A stretch of DNA of 64,000 nt from Bolinopsis microptera. Lineage: Eukaryota > Ctenophora > Tentaculata > Lobata > Bolinopsidae. Positions 46,947-60,139 of the stretch are shown here, piece after piece. How positions within the stretch are numbered: the stretch's first letter is position 1; each line of letters starts with the position of its first letter. A program made the position numbers and the translations under genes. The stretch spans positions 3,880,359-3,944,358 of the forward strand of contig NC_087075.1 of the NCBI RefSeq assembly GCF_026151205.1. The letters are read 5' to 3'. The notes beneath the pieces are model-generated. The model ran no database searches. It had not been told where the DNA came from and was given only the letters and a program-made list of their open reading frames with translations.

Positions 46947-47768
46947 ATGTTACACCACAGTGTCAGTTTCACTCTAACAGAGTTTTGTATGTGACGAAAT
47001 TTACCTAAATTAAGTTTAAATAGCTATAATAGAGTAATTATCTATAGATTCAACTTCCTTCTTTGTTTCTTGCTTTGTCTAGTTACCTAGATTTAACTTC
47101 CTTCTTGTTTGTAGCCGGTGACTTTGTTGTCCCTTGTTGTTGTAAGGGCGAAACTGCTTTTTGTTGATCTATATCTTACTGTGTGGTGCATAAATAGTTC
47201 ATTTGCTCATATTGACACAAGCTGATTATTACCCTCGTATTAAACGAACTAAAACAAATAAATAGAATCGAATGAAGAGGTAAATACATTGTGTCGACAT
47301 TTTTGTTTTTAATGATGTAGGCTGTGAAATGTTCACAGCTCTGAAAATGTCGAAATTAGGACGACTGTTTTAAGAAGTGGTGATGATGTTTATTTTATTA
47401 TTCTTGATTTGATTTGATTCGAGGGTTTATGCTGAAATATTTTTCTGTTATACCCACTCTAGATTGCTTTGCATTGCTACAATGCAACAAATTAATTAGC
47501 AGTTTGAAGTTTGATTCACTTCTCGCTAGGACGCAAGGTCTAATAAAATAAAATGCAACACATTTTTGACAGAATATTTGTGACTTTCCTACTGACACCC
47601 CTACTTTAGCAGGATAATTTGTATATTTCTGCTTGCCACGAGAGACTTTGTGTCGCTCCGACATTTATTATTAAGTGTATGACTAATTCCTTTGTACTCT
47701 TCTCAAAAACGTACGAGGTTTTGTCAGGTTATTAGTGAACAGCACACGAAACGAGCAATATTCGCTGC

Positions 47769-48139
<371 letters not shown>

Positions 48140-48140
48140 G

Positions 48141-51076
48141 CTCAATCACTTTGTATCGTTCAATGCGGGATCGGATTTCTCAGAGAACGTAAAAGATAAA
48201 TATGTTACAGATCCCGATCTGTTCTTGAACGTTCGCCGACTTCTAACCGTCGTAACTTGGTATGTTTAATAGTATAGAACGATCATGTTGGTGTCTTTGG
48301 AGCATTGCATTGAGGCAGTGTAATACAAGGTGGTCAATGATCACACTGCCAATAATGTCTTGGTAACGCGTCACATCCATCTGCCATCATTCTGTACAAG
48401 TTCTGAGTCTACAGGGTTCTCTCTACTAAATTTCACATAGCAAATATCCGCACAGTACAAACTCTCAACTCTGTCATACTTACATGATAAATAACGTATT
48501 TAAGCACCTGCACTAAGTTTGGCCGGCTATTTCGTGAATGAGTGGCTATTTAATTAATTACGCCCTCAAATTGGTTATTGGTGCTATTGTCATGGCAACC
48601 TTTTCTGGATCATGCCACATAATCAACAATGGCAGCCAGTGTATTAGTCATAGTAGTGGTATTGTTAGTGGCATTGTTAGTTCTGTGAGAGTACCCGACA
48701 CTGTAATACATCAAGATTGCTATATATTGCTATATAATTATAATGCTATATATTGCTATATATTGTAATTTATATCAAGATATACAATTGCTGGAAGATA
48801 TATCATCTGCATCTCCTACGTTTGATGAAGCTGACATTTTATGCGAAGCATTGTGAGCGACTACTGGAGCGTACCTGTGGTAGTTGTGCTGTAGTACCGG
48901 CCCGTTGCAGCACTCAAAGGAGCTGCCCCAGGTGGATTATTCAGCTCACTTCCACGCTAGTTCACTGGTTGAACTAACTACTACAGATATCAGCCCTATT
49001 TAGTTAGGACTGTTCGTAGTCTTCATGATTTTTGCTCGGTCTAATTTTTTGTTCACAGGCCGGTTCGAATCATCGAAATTGAACATTGTTTTTGTGTTGC
49101 CCGTGTAATTTTAGAACCTAAATCACTGTACGAATATACCACATAAAGATGTACAACAAAGAGAATTAACACGTGATCAAGTAATGAAATATCTCAAGTT
49201 GAGTGCGGCTAACAAAGGTAGAATTACGGGGCACAGTGTAACGAGGTTAACTCTAGCGTGAAGGGACCCTCTCTGTGAGTGAGTGTTATTTAATACTCAG
49301 CAATTAGTGCTTTTACTTGAGTATCTTTATCGTTTTATTCATGTTAGCACTTATCCGCGTGTGTCTGAGATTTAGAGTTTTGTATTTCAAGGTTTAGTTT
49401 TTGAATGAGATTTTAATCGTAGCAGGATTCTTCCTTCGTCAGCCAAAAAGCTCAACCTTTATTTGGTTAAATACGGTTTCTAGCAATATTTGTCTTGCAG
49501 CTTCAAAGCCTAAAGTTTCGAATATGCCACATTTTTGATTTTACTGGTCATTAGTCGATTACATAAGGTGTTAACCTTGCAAACTTTAGGTGTAGACTCA
49601 GCGTAGTCTCACTCAGTATAGACAGTCGTCATTGGTTGTTTTCTTAATCTGAATGCGGGATTTTGTTTCAAGATTTCGGTAAAATTAATGCGCAGATCAT
49701 TTTCAAATTTTTCGAACGAAATATTAAGTCGATCTCTTTGAACCTTATCCAGTTATCCAAATCTATCATTTTCGCCATTTTGATAGAGGATTACTTAGTA
49801 ATCTGTGAAATTAGTTTTAGTACTTGTAGAGTATATAGTTATATCTTTATATACGCAAAATTAAAATAGTAGTGTTAATTATACTACCAGGACAAGTTGT
49901 AGTACCATTTATTAGTCTCCTAGCTCATAAATTCACGTAAACATTATAGAAGTACAGTCAGCAGGTGCGTTCGGTAATTGCTTACTCAGTGATATTATTG
50001 AGTGACGTAATTATCACAATTATGCAGATATGTAGAGTAAGTGGCTTCTGTTTTCTCCCTTAACAGTTGAATGTTGTCATGTTTTAAAATTCTGCTTAGT
50101 TTATTTACTTAATTTAAGTTTCAAATACTGACATACTCGCGGTGTTCTTAGTGATTCAGACTGAATTTCAGATTGTGTCGGTACGGTCATGATGACTTTT
50201 TAAATAATTCGATTTTGATGGCCTTTTTCCCGACATTTATGTACCATTTTTCTCAATATTTTCACAGTTCTGTACTGTATCACGAGTAAGATTAGAGGAT
50301 CCTCGTCAGCCATTTTCTATTTTGATCTTAACCTATTATTTTACATAGGTAAATATTCTCATCCCAATTACTTTTTTCACAACAATATAATTACTAACTA
50401 CAGTAAACTGCTTTTGCTATAGATTAGTCTATAATTATACAGTGCTCAGTAGTCCCACATTCCCACATGTAATTACACAACAGTCCCACTTGCTGATGTG
50501 TATAAAGTTGCCATTAGCCTAGGATATACACAATGTTATCTTTCATAATACATAAGATATGTAGCTCACAAGAACAGACCCTACCTAGTGTCATGTACTT
50601 GCGATCTATGACTTAGCGTGTAGATGTATAATAAGCGCCAAGCGGCTATTGTATAATTTGGTGGTGTTAGTTTAGCTAGTGTTGTTTTATTCACAGTACG
50701 TGATTCGATAATTGATGGTTTTAGATATACTTAGATTTGTTTTTTGCACAGCAGGTGCCAGGTATTAATTAAGGTGAGATTATGATGGATTCATTATCTG
50801 TAGCCGTTACGTTGTATCACGTTTTGGCTCATAACCCAGCCATGTTGTTCCCATACTTTGTAACTCGCCATGTCCTGACCGCTGGTCTGTCATTTATAAA
50901 TCCATATTTCCAAACATTTTATACAGCCCTATATCATGTTACAGCTACCAAATTGTTTTCTCAAATTATCCTATCTTAACCCTGTATCTGTTCAGGAAGG
51001 ACTGTTTACATGTGATATAACCTCCACACTCAAGGAGGGAAGATAACCAGAACCCTCTAAACCTAACAAACACTCT
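48141..51076. other. Intergenic stretch upstream of the PX gene
   Basis: No gene could be supported. A frame around 48790-48843 reads LLEDISSASPTFDEADILCE, which looks protein-like and could be an orphan exon after an AAG acceptor at 48777, but no partner exons were found. The last kilobase is AT-rich unique sequence. Confidence 0.3.
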
Positions 51077-51079
51077 AGT

Positions 51080-51122
51080 CACGTGTTAACCACGTGTCAA
51101 CAACAAACACTCTAGTCACGTG
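51080..51122. promoter_or_regulatory. Three CACGTG boxes just before the PX gene start
   Basis: CACGTG occurs at 51080, 51091 and 51117, within 52 bp of the ATG. AACACTCTAGTCACGTGT is directly repeated around the first and third. Three E-boxes this close to a start suggest bHLH-type control; that is inference. The CACGTGTCA form is the same as in the 8.1-8.3 kb array. Confidence 0.45.
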
Positions 51123-51131
51123 TCATGTGAC

Positions 51132-54100
51132 ATGCCACTAAAAATAAAACGCGGAACTCATGGCAACAATGCACGATCTAGTATTAGACGTTCCATTAGA
51201 AAGAAGTTGAAGTAAGTTAGTTTGATGTGATTGATAGGGTGATATTCTTAGTCAGGGATGATATTGTATCTAAGGGCGGAGGTTTCACTCAGTATTTGAT
51301 CCGATCTAGTTCATTCTTGAATACATACTTACAGTGCGCGACACATTAAGATATATCCCCGTATTTTATGTATGCTGAAAGATAATATATTATTTACATG
51401 AACCTCCCGCAGGAAAAACACTCACCAGAGGTTAAAAGACCCCACAAGATTTGACGCTCCCGATTCCGACGAAGAAGCATGGGTTGATGAACTTTTTATT
51501 AAACGTGCTACCATTATAGGTACCTGCCACCTATTTTAAAACGTTACAGTGCCGTTAGACTGTTTCCAAAAGAGTTGTTTTGTCGACAGTTGCCAGTCAC
51601 TTAGCTAATTAATTATGTTGTAATTAATTAGCTGAATAGTTAGTAATGTTTGTTGATTTCAGAGGTCACTAGACGGGTGAGGAACAATTTATTTCGTTCG
51701 AGAGAATATGTTTACAAAATACACATTCAGTGGAACATTGGGAAAACAACTGCCGTGTACAGAAGCTATGATAACTTCTTCACGTGAGTTCTAAATATAA
51801 CGTCATAGTTACTGGTGACGTCATAGTAACGTCATAGTAATGTCGTAGTAACGTCGTAGTAACGTCATAGTAATGTCGTAGTAACGTCGTAGTAACGTTA
51901 TAGTAACGTCATAGTAACGTCGTAGTAACGTTGGGTTAACTCATAGGATCTCTCGATAATGTCATGTGATAATATACGTCACATCCCTTAAGCTATTCAG
52001 TTCCTAAAATAACGTGTGTTCAGGATGCAGATGCGACTTCTAGACTTCTTTGGAGAAGATCCGGACTCACCGGACAGAAGCATTCCCGTTTTACCAGGTT
52101 TGTTAAATGTAATGTACTGCGCTCTGATTGGTTGGTTTGTATCACGTGGTGTGGATACAGTTTAACGGAATAGTGTGTGGATACAAACAACGGAATAGTG
52201 TTTATTATTAACGGTCAAAAACAATTCAACTGGAGGCCTTAAACTCAGAATTATTTCAAACTCTTTTGCAAATTCCATTAATAATTTGTTTGCTAATCTT
52301 TCTGTCGTCATATCAAGCAAAGTATTAAAGATTGTAAGCCCGAAAGTGAAAGTTAAATAAATAAAAAGTGACACCTCTAGGTCGAGCAATATGGACGTGG
52401 GGCACGAGAAACTTGGCGATGAAAGACCAGCCAAGAATACAAGCTTATATTGATGAACTTCTGGATCTGCCCTACAAAATATCTCGGTGCAATCTTGTCT
52501 TAGGTAAATGTCTCGTACTGATTTAAATTAATATTATCATTATAGGACTCATTGTTAGAGCTTTTTGAGAGTAGCTAGTTCTTATTACATTAACAGCGAC
52601 CGTCTTCTTTCAGATTTCTTCAGATTCAAGGAAACTGATCCAAAAGAGGTAATGGTGACTCTGCCGCAAGAACTTTATCGACCTCCACAGAATGAAAACA
52701 TTCTAAAACGCAGTTTTAGGAGATCTTTTAGGTGAGCATGCTTTCACTGCTGAGCCCAACGGGTTTCACATGGTTGTTTTTTGGAGGAGATAACTCAATA
52801 ACCATATTCCCCGCTACCAGACACTGAATGGGAGTCGCAAATTTCATAGTTAATATGCATAACATTAGAGGTGAAATATTTTCATACATCATCAGCAACC
52901 AAATAAAAATTACACCAAAATATAAGAAATATCTGGTAAAACCGAGATTGTCAAATGAGAGTTTCGAGTCCGTGTTTCAAAAAATAGTGTTCCTCAAGAA
53001 AGACCAGTGTTAAACTCACGATTTCTCTACAGGAAAGTTAAGAAAACATTGGTTCGAAGTAGAAGTGTGAGGTGTTAAACTCATGATTTCTTTACAGGAA
53101 AGTTAAGAAAACATTGGTTCGAAGTAGAAGTCTGAGGTCAATGACGGACGCGGAGCGGGAGAGGGAAAACAATACAAACTTCGACATCGAACCTACAACT
53201 GCGTAAGTCTGCACGTGACTGTGACATGTGCACGTGACTGTTGACTGTAGAAATCGATGATATCTCGAGTATAATTGTATGCATGAAATTGATTAATTTG
53301 AATAATGATCATTCCAGATATGGAAGTGGAGTTTAATGATAATTGATGGCGTTATTTTATCTAAAATAAGCTATTTTATCAATAGTTGTTGTATTGTAAC
53401 AATTGTAAATAAATTGTAATTAGTTTTAAACGTTTTTATTTTATTTTCATTTAACGTGTTTACTCGATGAATATCTTTAAAACTTTAAGCCTGAATCTTT
53501 GTTGCTGCAAACAGATCTAATAAGTTATTACTTCGTTCAAAACTTAATGATGTTTTGTAACCCCCTTTATAATTATAAGCTAGTGTTACATGTTTCCTGA
53601 TCATATGTTTCATGAAATTAAATGTAATTTTGCCTGAATGATCTATTGCGAACGTGAAATTTCCCAATGATCACATCTTCGTGTGTGTTTTTATTTAAAG
53701 CATGATATTAATAAGCTATATTGTATAAGTGTGGAGATTGATAACTATAAGCGAAGTGGTGTATTACCCAGTGGTTATTTTGTGTTCAGGACTGGGGAAG
53801 AGGTGGATTGTAACAAAAAGGAAAAGAAAAAGAAAAAAGAAACTTACGGAATATTTTCTGATGCAATGTAAAATTAACTGTCAAACTAACTGTCCAACTA
53901 ACTGTGATCAGTATAATTATATCTTGGTAGATTCCAAACACAAGGAAATTTTCCTCTTGGTTGGTAATATACTCAATGATGGAAGTATAGTGTATTGGCT
54001 ATGCCCCGCTTACTAGTTTAGCTCTTTCTAGTCCCCTGCTACACGGCATGTAAACAGGGATTGGCTAGTTAGAGGCGGTCCGTGTAGGCCTTACACTGTG

Positions 54101-54845
54101 CTTTCAGCAATACTTATAGGGTGTTGAATTTTGATCAGTGTTTTTAGTTCTACTTCTTTGGTCACTTCCGAAACAAGATGTTTTCTGTTTTTGCCTCACA
54201 GGTCAAATAAGCGTATTTTTAACTACGTATATTATTCTAAGTATAAGTACGTGTATTTTAACTACGTAAATTATAACATGTTAAAATACGTGCATTTTAA
54301 CTAATTTTGATTTACGGTGGGAATATCAATAAATAATTTATACTCAATATCGCTATTATATTAATGCATTTCTAATTTCGCTTCAGATAGTTTTTACAGA
54401 CAGATTTATATTATGTGATGACAAATAAAAATGTATTTTACAAATTGTTACTCAAGAGTAACTGTATGATTTGTGTTTTTGCAACTAGAAATAAAGATCC
54501 ATTCAATAAGTGTAAGTCATCGTCGACGTCACGATAATTGATATTGTGCATCGGACTGAATTAAAATGTTAAATGGGTGGTCAAAAATTGCGAAATGAAT
54601 TACCCCATCCGGTGCTTGAGTAGAAAAAGTTCACAAATATTTGGCAAAAGTAGTAATTGCGGGATATTTTAACTGATCCACTAGAATAGTGAGATAACGT
54701 TTCCCTCAGGTCGAAACCGAGAGTGAAAGTGGACAAGATGGCCGTTCTATTACAGTTAACGAGAACCTTGGGACCCACTGCCCTTATGCCTCCTGACATG
54801 TATGATGTGATGTCCGGAAGTTACGCTCACGGTTCCCCATACTGA
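51132..54845 (+). CDS. PX-domain phosphoinositide-binding protein, eight exons
   Basis: Exons 51132-51211, 51413-51519, 51663-51783, 52024-52097, 52381-52503, 52614-52731, 53098-53202 and 54710-54845 join in phase to 287 residues. A basic N-terminus (RRSIRKKLKK) and an acidic DAPDSDEEAW stretch precede the PX domain at about residues 70-190. Within it, REYVYKIHIQWNIGKT leads to VYRSYDNFF, the R-(S/R)-Y phosphoinositide site. MQMRLLDFFGED follows, then SIPVLPGR (the proline loop) and LLDLPYKISRCNLVLDFF. The fold and the LP.KISRC..LLDFF phrase are closest to the p47phox and SH3PXD2 (TKS) PX domains. No SH3 domain is encoded in these exons, so it is shorter than those adaptors. The tail is basic and Ser/Arg-rich, ending GSPY. 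A membrane-recruited adaptor for NADPH oxidase or endosomes is plausible. Confidence 0.87.
51800..51935. repeat. ACGTCATAGTA/ACGTCGTAGTA repeat in PX intron 3
   Basis: About a dozen 9-12 bp units of TAACGTCATAG or TAACGTCGTAG occur, rich in ACGTC half-CRE sequence. Confidence 0.85.
53008..53137 (+). repeat. 65 bp tandem duplication of the PX exon 7 acceptor
   Basis: Units 53008-53072 and 53073-53137 each contain a pyrimidine-rich acceptor (TTCTCTACAG or TTCTTTACAG) and the first 40 bp of exon 7 (GAAAGTTAAGAAAACATTGG). Splicing to the first acceptor (exon start 53033) adds KVKKTLVRSRSVRC and then a stop. Splicing to the second (53098) continues the protein. Confidence 0.93.
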
Positions 54846-55407
54846 AGCTGTATGTTAGTATGCACGTGATTGTTAATGTACTTCAATGTTCAATATGGAT
54901 TGATCATCCGGTGGTATAATACAGCGATTGGGACATTTTCACAATTACTGTATATTTGTTTAAAATTCACGAACATGCATGAAATCTTTTCTAGTTCTAC
55001 TGTCTACGGAGCAAATTTATAACATTATGTTAATGTACATAAAAGTCTTGTTATTAATATTAACAATTAACTAGATAATAGATAAGATCATATTTTTAAT
55101 GTTTTTACAATGGGTAAAAGTTGGATAACATAAGTTCAATAATTGATATGCATAATATTATAAAGTTTTTTCTATTTTTGAGTAATCTTAATCTTGTTGA
55201 TTAGATTATACGTGTTTGTAGTCGACAAATTTAATGAGCAAAAGCTGGCATTTTGCCATTTATTTTTACTTCTGATTTCATAACTAATATTTTAATGTGA
55301 AACAAACGACGTATTCGGTGATAAAAGTATTTAGACAAATTCTTGTTAATCATTTATATGACTATAAAACAAACTTTATTTTGTAATTGTAAATGACGCG
55401 ACGATGA
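54846..55407. other. 3' flank of the PX gene
   Basis: AT-rich sequence without a clear AATAAA or other signal. Confidence 0.4.
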
Positions 55408-55615
55408 TTACCTGAGGACCCCAGGCTATTATGTTCATTAACATAGAATAGAGATTAGACGGAATGACAGGCTGAGCGCGGCCCAGTAAGACGATGACAA
55501 ATGTTACTGGGCCGCGCTCAGCCAGCATGAGCCAGGAGCCTGTCATTCCGCCGAATCTCTATGATTACTGATTATGAACATAAATATAATAGCCTGATGT
55601 CCCCAGTACAGGTAA
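55408..55615. mobile_element. MITE with TTACCTG termini
   Basis: Termini TTACCTGAGGACCCCAGGC and the inverse of TTACCTGTACTGGGGACATC match the element nested at 33.07-33.25 kb. The two also share internal AGAGATTAG(G/A)CGGAATGAC and GGCTGAGCGCGGCCCAGTAA. A flanking TGA on both sides may be the target duplication. It is non-coding. Confidence 0.8.
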
Positions 55616-55710
55616 TGACAAATGAGGATCACGACGTGAGACAAATTTTTTAATTGAAATTTGCATTATGTCTTGATTTACGCCAATCCTTCAACATTCA
55701 AAACTCGTTT

Positions 55711-56783
55711 TAGGTTTATACCCGTCTAGGACGCGCGCCGAGTTGGACTCATCGACGGTCGTGAAATATTTGAAACAAATATTTTACAAGTATCACTCGT
55801 TAACAAAACTCGTAGCGGCCATTAACGCATTGCTACTATTATTATATACATTGCTACTATTATTATATACAAGTAGGGGGTGCACGATAAAAATAAACTT
55901 GCTCGGAGTTATAAAATTTTTGTACCACTGTTTTCTAGAGACTGAGAATTTTCACAACACCAAATTTGTCATACCTTTTTGTGTTTTGGAAAAATCAGTG
56001 AGTTTCGCATAGATGCATGCCATATTTGATGGTGCGCGGCTTTTGGAGCAAAAGTAGCTGTAAAAGTCGCGTAATTTGACCATTGACCAAATTCGTTGAT
56101 TTTTCGAGCGTAATAAATCACTCTACAGTCGATCTTCGGGCTTTTACTAATTCGCTCGCCCAAAAATTTCACGTGACTTTGGTTTTTTATGGTTTTGCAG
56201 CCGTACAAAACGGTTTTACATAAACCCTAATCCCAACCCTAACCCTAACCATAACCCCGAAGCTAACCATAACTCTTACCACAACCCTAACCCTAACCCG
56301 GGCCCTAAACAATCGAATTCGTATTTTACTAGCCTGTCACGTGACCAAAACGGTTTTTTGCCCATAACTCCCCAGGGAAACATTTTAACCCTACGTCATG
56401 GGGGGTGATTCGGAATCAGCGTCCAAAAATACACCGATCTGGATCACTTTCATGCCCAAAGGGCCTTTTCACAAGAATTTTCTTAAAATTTGGGCGAGCG
56501 ATTTAGTAGGAGCGCGATCTTCGAGATTGTTCTAAAAGGGCTCCCGACAGTTGAAACCAACTTCAATCGATGTATTTTCGGACGCTGATTCCGAATCATC
56601 CCCCATGACATAGGGTTAAAATGCTCCCCTGACGAGATATTGGCGAAAAACTGTCTCGATCACGTGATACTATCCAGTATTATAGAATTTATATATAACT
56701 TAACTGGTGATACTCGTTTCAAATATTATCGTCGACGTCGGACGAGTCCAACTCGGCGCGCGTCCTGGTAGGTTATAAACCTA
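55711..56783. mobile_element. 1.07 kb TIR element with internal foldback
   Basis: Terminal inverted repeats of about 65 bp start TAGGTTTATA and contain GGACGCGCGCCGAGTTGGAC on both sides. TA may be the target duplication. Internally 56340-56480 and 56560-56680 are again inverted copies (GGACGCTGATTCCGAATCA). No transposase is present, so it is a non-autonomous copy of unknown family. Confidence 0.8.
56222..56310. repeat. Interstitial telomere-like CCCTAA repeat
   Basis: About 13 degenerate units of CCCTAA or ACCATA type read as (TTAGGG)n on the minus strand. They lie inside the TIR element at 55.7-56.8 kb. Confidence 0.75.
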
Positions 56784-56890
56784 CAATATATAACATGACA
56801 CTTAATTGACAGCTATAACAGCAACAATCATAACAGCAAATATTGTTTATTCACGATGTCAATCCTTCTCATCTCGCCGATCTGCATTAA

Positions 56891-57220
56891 CAATTGTTAA
56901 TGGTCTGGCCCAGCTACTTCGAAGAAATTTAGACGAGTAACATCCGCGCCGTCAACTATCTGCGGCGCGGCCCAGTAGTGCATCGCGCTACAACAAATAG
57001 TGCATCTCACGTCGCTCAAATATTAAAAATAAAACCGGCCTTTGTATTGGAATTTGGGCACTGGGCATGCAAATTATTGCAATCCAGTAAAACTAAACAT
57101 TTTTAAATATCTTTTTGACAGATGTTACTCGTCTAAATTTCTTCGAAGTAGCGCACGCCGCTTTCTTCTCGAAATGAAGTGCTACGAAGTAGCGCGCGCC
57201 GGGCCAAATCATTAACAATG
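56891..57220. mobile_element. 330 bp inverted-repeat element
   Basis: The left end (AATTGTTAATGGTCTGGCCC, then GCTACTTCGAAGAAATTTAG) and the inverse at the right enclose about 200 bp. The right arm carries an extra copy of the GCTACTTCG unit. It is non-coding and lies close to the preceding TIR element. Confidence 0.7.
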
Positions 57221-57871
57221 GTCAAATATCTTTTTGATATCCAATATATCGTTTCTTATATTATAAACTTTTAGCTCAATTTAAAAGTCAAATTATTTTA
57301 AAAGACACTCAAAATGTTAAATTATCTTTTTGATATCGTTTTGAGCTAAAATTTTATGTACGCCGCGCATATTTTTAAAGGTGCGCCGCGCTCATTTTAT
57401 TTCGTATTTTAACTGATCTGTATTGTGAAAATCGAGCGCTACATGGACACCCCCGTCGCGTTATCGTGGTGTCACAAAGCAAAACATGCATTATCCTCCG
57501 CATACATGTGCTTCTTCATAAATGTACTCATAGCGTAAAAAGTGGATTTTGGTAATGCTGCGCCTTAAGTTCAAGCCAGGTTCAAGGGATGTAACTTCAA
57601 TCGATCATAATTGCAATGAATTCAGTATTTCATTATTATCATAGCTACAGTATGCGAAACAATTTCGAAAACAGTTGCCAGCTGCGATTACAAAAACGAA
57701 ATTTAAAAAGCAAACTGATCGCAATCAAATCCAACATTTTTATCATTTTCTTGACTAAGTAGTAAGTACAGAACATAAAACTAGATTTTGAGAATAACAA
57801 AACATATGTCCGAAGAACGTAGCCATCATCGTAAACCGATAACATCACTTTACAATTGTAGAATTGTGCAC

Positions 57872-58057
57872 TTAACACAGGAGGGGCTAAGTGCAAAGAA
57901 ACTGCTGCTAACTGCTGCTCACTGCTGCTCACTGCTGCTCACTGCTGCTCACTGCTGCTCACAGCAGTGAGCAGCAGTGAGCAGCAGTTAGTAGCAGTGA
58001 GCAGCAGTGAGCAGCAGTTAGCAACAGTTTCTTTGCACTTAGCCCCTCCTGTGTTAA
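57872..58057. repeat. 186 bp palindrome with a CTG/CAG-rich core
   Basis: Unique arms (TTAACACAGGAGGGGCTAAG and its inverse) enclose ACTGCTGCTC decamers on the left and GAGCAGCAGT decamers on the right. They meet at CTCACAGCAG with no loop. Two or three mismatches are seen in total. Confidence 0.93.
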
Positions 58058-60139
58058 AATGACGCAAATCGCTGCTCAGCGGTACGCATGGCTGGCGATC
58101 ATACTTTCAACGAAAGCAAACAGAACAGAACGCAACTAAATTGTCCGATTACATGCGCGTGAATTTCCTTTAAAAACTGCCTGCGTCGCAATACGTGCCA
58201 TTATTCCATATATGGTCATGCGAATCGAAATCAGGACGGGTATAAGATTTAGTTAGTAATGTGAATGTGACTTTGTTATTGGTGAGTCCCCAAATAATGT
58301 ACCATATTTACCGACCGATCTGTCAAGTGAAAGGTCAGCTGTTGAAAATAACACAGCTAACCAGTGAATGTAGTCATACTGCAAATTAATCGCGATGCAT
58401 ATATTATATTCGAACGAATTTTAATAAGTATTATGATATAGAAATGTAATTATAGGATCAATAAATGTTTTTGCCATGAAACGGACCAAACTGATCCTAA
58501 CTCATATTCCACTCATCATAGCATATCGCTTCAGCATGTACAAAGGGCATAACCTCAATCAGTTTAATGTAGTGAAATGACTGGTGTGAATGAAGTAGTG
58601 TACTAATACAAGTTGGAGAGGATCAGGTAAGCTTAGTCAGCATCCATGATGTTACAAACCCTCTGGGACATTACTGCGCCCAGTCTCCAAAGTTACAGTA
58701 AATTCCTACTACGGACAAACAAACACAGACAAAACACCAACAAGAAACTGATATACACTAGCTAGCTCAGAGAGGAAATGAGTACCGGCTCAGGAGGTAT
58801 GTCAAAACAGGGCGCCCTTTCGAACACTACTCGGGCTAGAATCAGTGCAATTCGGACACTACTATGCAACTGAACCATGCAAAACTATATAAGTACACCT
58901 ATGCTGGCAAGGCAATAGGTCAGACTGCCAGTCCTGAAATTAATTATAGGACTTAAAAAGACAGTTGATGGAAATTTAGCGTCCGCCTATGGGCTAACGG
59001 GCGCAATTCTTGTTATATTTACATGTAATGATCATGGATTCGGTTTGCAACTTTCAGGGATAGTATTTACAACACAGTCATAATTTCGTTAAAAGAAACG
59101 ACATCACAAAGCAGCAACTAGGATAAAAAGTGTTCGTTAAAGTAAGGAATGCTTGCAAAGTTGTACAAGTTTTTGAGAATATTTGATACTGAATTTATGT
59201 CACCAGTTATAAAAAAAGTTCGGTTTTCAGCAGAACCTTATTCAAATTGTAGGTCTGTAATTCCTACCAAGTTCTTAACTGTCTGGAGATGGGCTGTTGA
59301 AACCCTGCTTCTGTGAGCTGTTTTGAAGCTTTGAATGAGTTAGAGTACTCCATCTCGACTCTGCTGTCTATGTGCAGAATACTCAGACCACCCATTCTTG
59401 CAGGAGGTGAAGCCATCTCCCTTATCTAGCCAGGCGCAAATCTTTCGCCCATGATAGCTGGTATGAAGTTTGTGTGTTTTCAGGTGATTGGGCTGTATCA
59501 TTTGGCACCAAAGCTTTCTGGCCAATTGTGCAACTGCTTAATTTAGAAGTTCAGGCTTTTTCTTGAATTTCTTAGAGCATAGTATCTGCATCTGTTCATA
59601 GTAGGACCAAGGTTTCGCTGACCATTTTTGAAAAATATTAAATATTCAAATTACAGGTGGCCACATGTCTTTGTGCAAACGTTTGAGCTTTCATGTTTAA
59701 TAACTTTGTAACTAACTGTGAATGAAAGAAAGCATTTTTATCCCATTTACATCAACAGCCAATATCACGAAAAAAAATAAATTGTTGATGTCAAAGTGGC
59801 AAACTTGGTGAACAATGTAATAATTTAAACTCTGGATTGGCACACTTAATATTATCAGTGATTGTAAGATGATAATAGTGGCCAACAAATTTATTATCTA
59901 GCTGCTGTAGCTACAAAAATCATCCAACATGAACTGGTGCAACACGGTCAATCACATAACAATCTTGGGGCCAGCTCAAGGGGGCCTGGTATATCGAGGT
60001 ACCTTGTATAGAGAGGCACAGTATACTAAAGAGAGGTTTTACTATGTAACACATAATTTTATTGATTATCAGATAAAAGATTCAATGATGTAATTTTAAT
60101 CAACATAAACTTCTAACAATTAACTTATTTTAGGGAGCC
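58058..60139. other. Intergenic region upstream of SF3B3
   Basis: It holds the SF3B3 promoter and unassigned sequence. A minus-strand frame at 59525-59343 (RKLWCQMIQPNHLKTH to KNGWSEYSAHRQQ) looks mildly protein-like but has no start, splice partner or known domain. Confidence 0.4.

Noticed and set aside
48538-48768. 76-codon frame with a hydrophobic start
   Set aside because: The second half is AT-microsatellite-like (NYNAIYCYIL) and there is no supporting context.
59340-59525. Minus-strand frame with KLWCQMIQPNHLKTHKL
   Set aside because: Protein-like composition but no start, homologue or splice partner; left as unexplained intergenic sequence.
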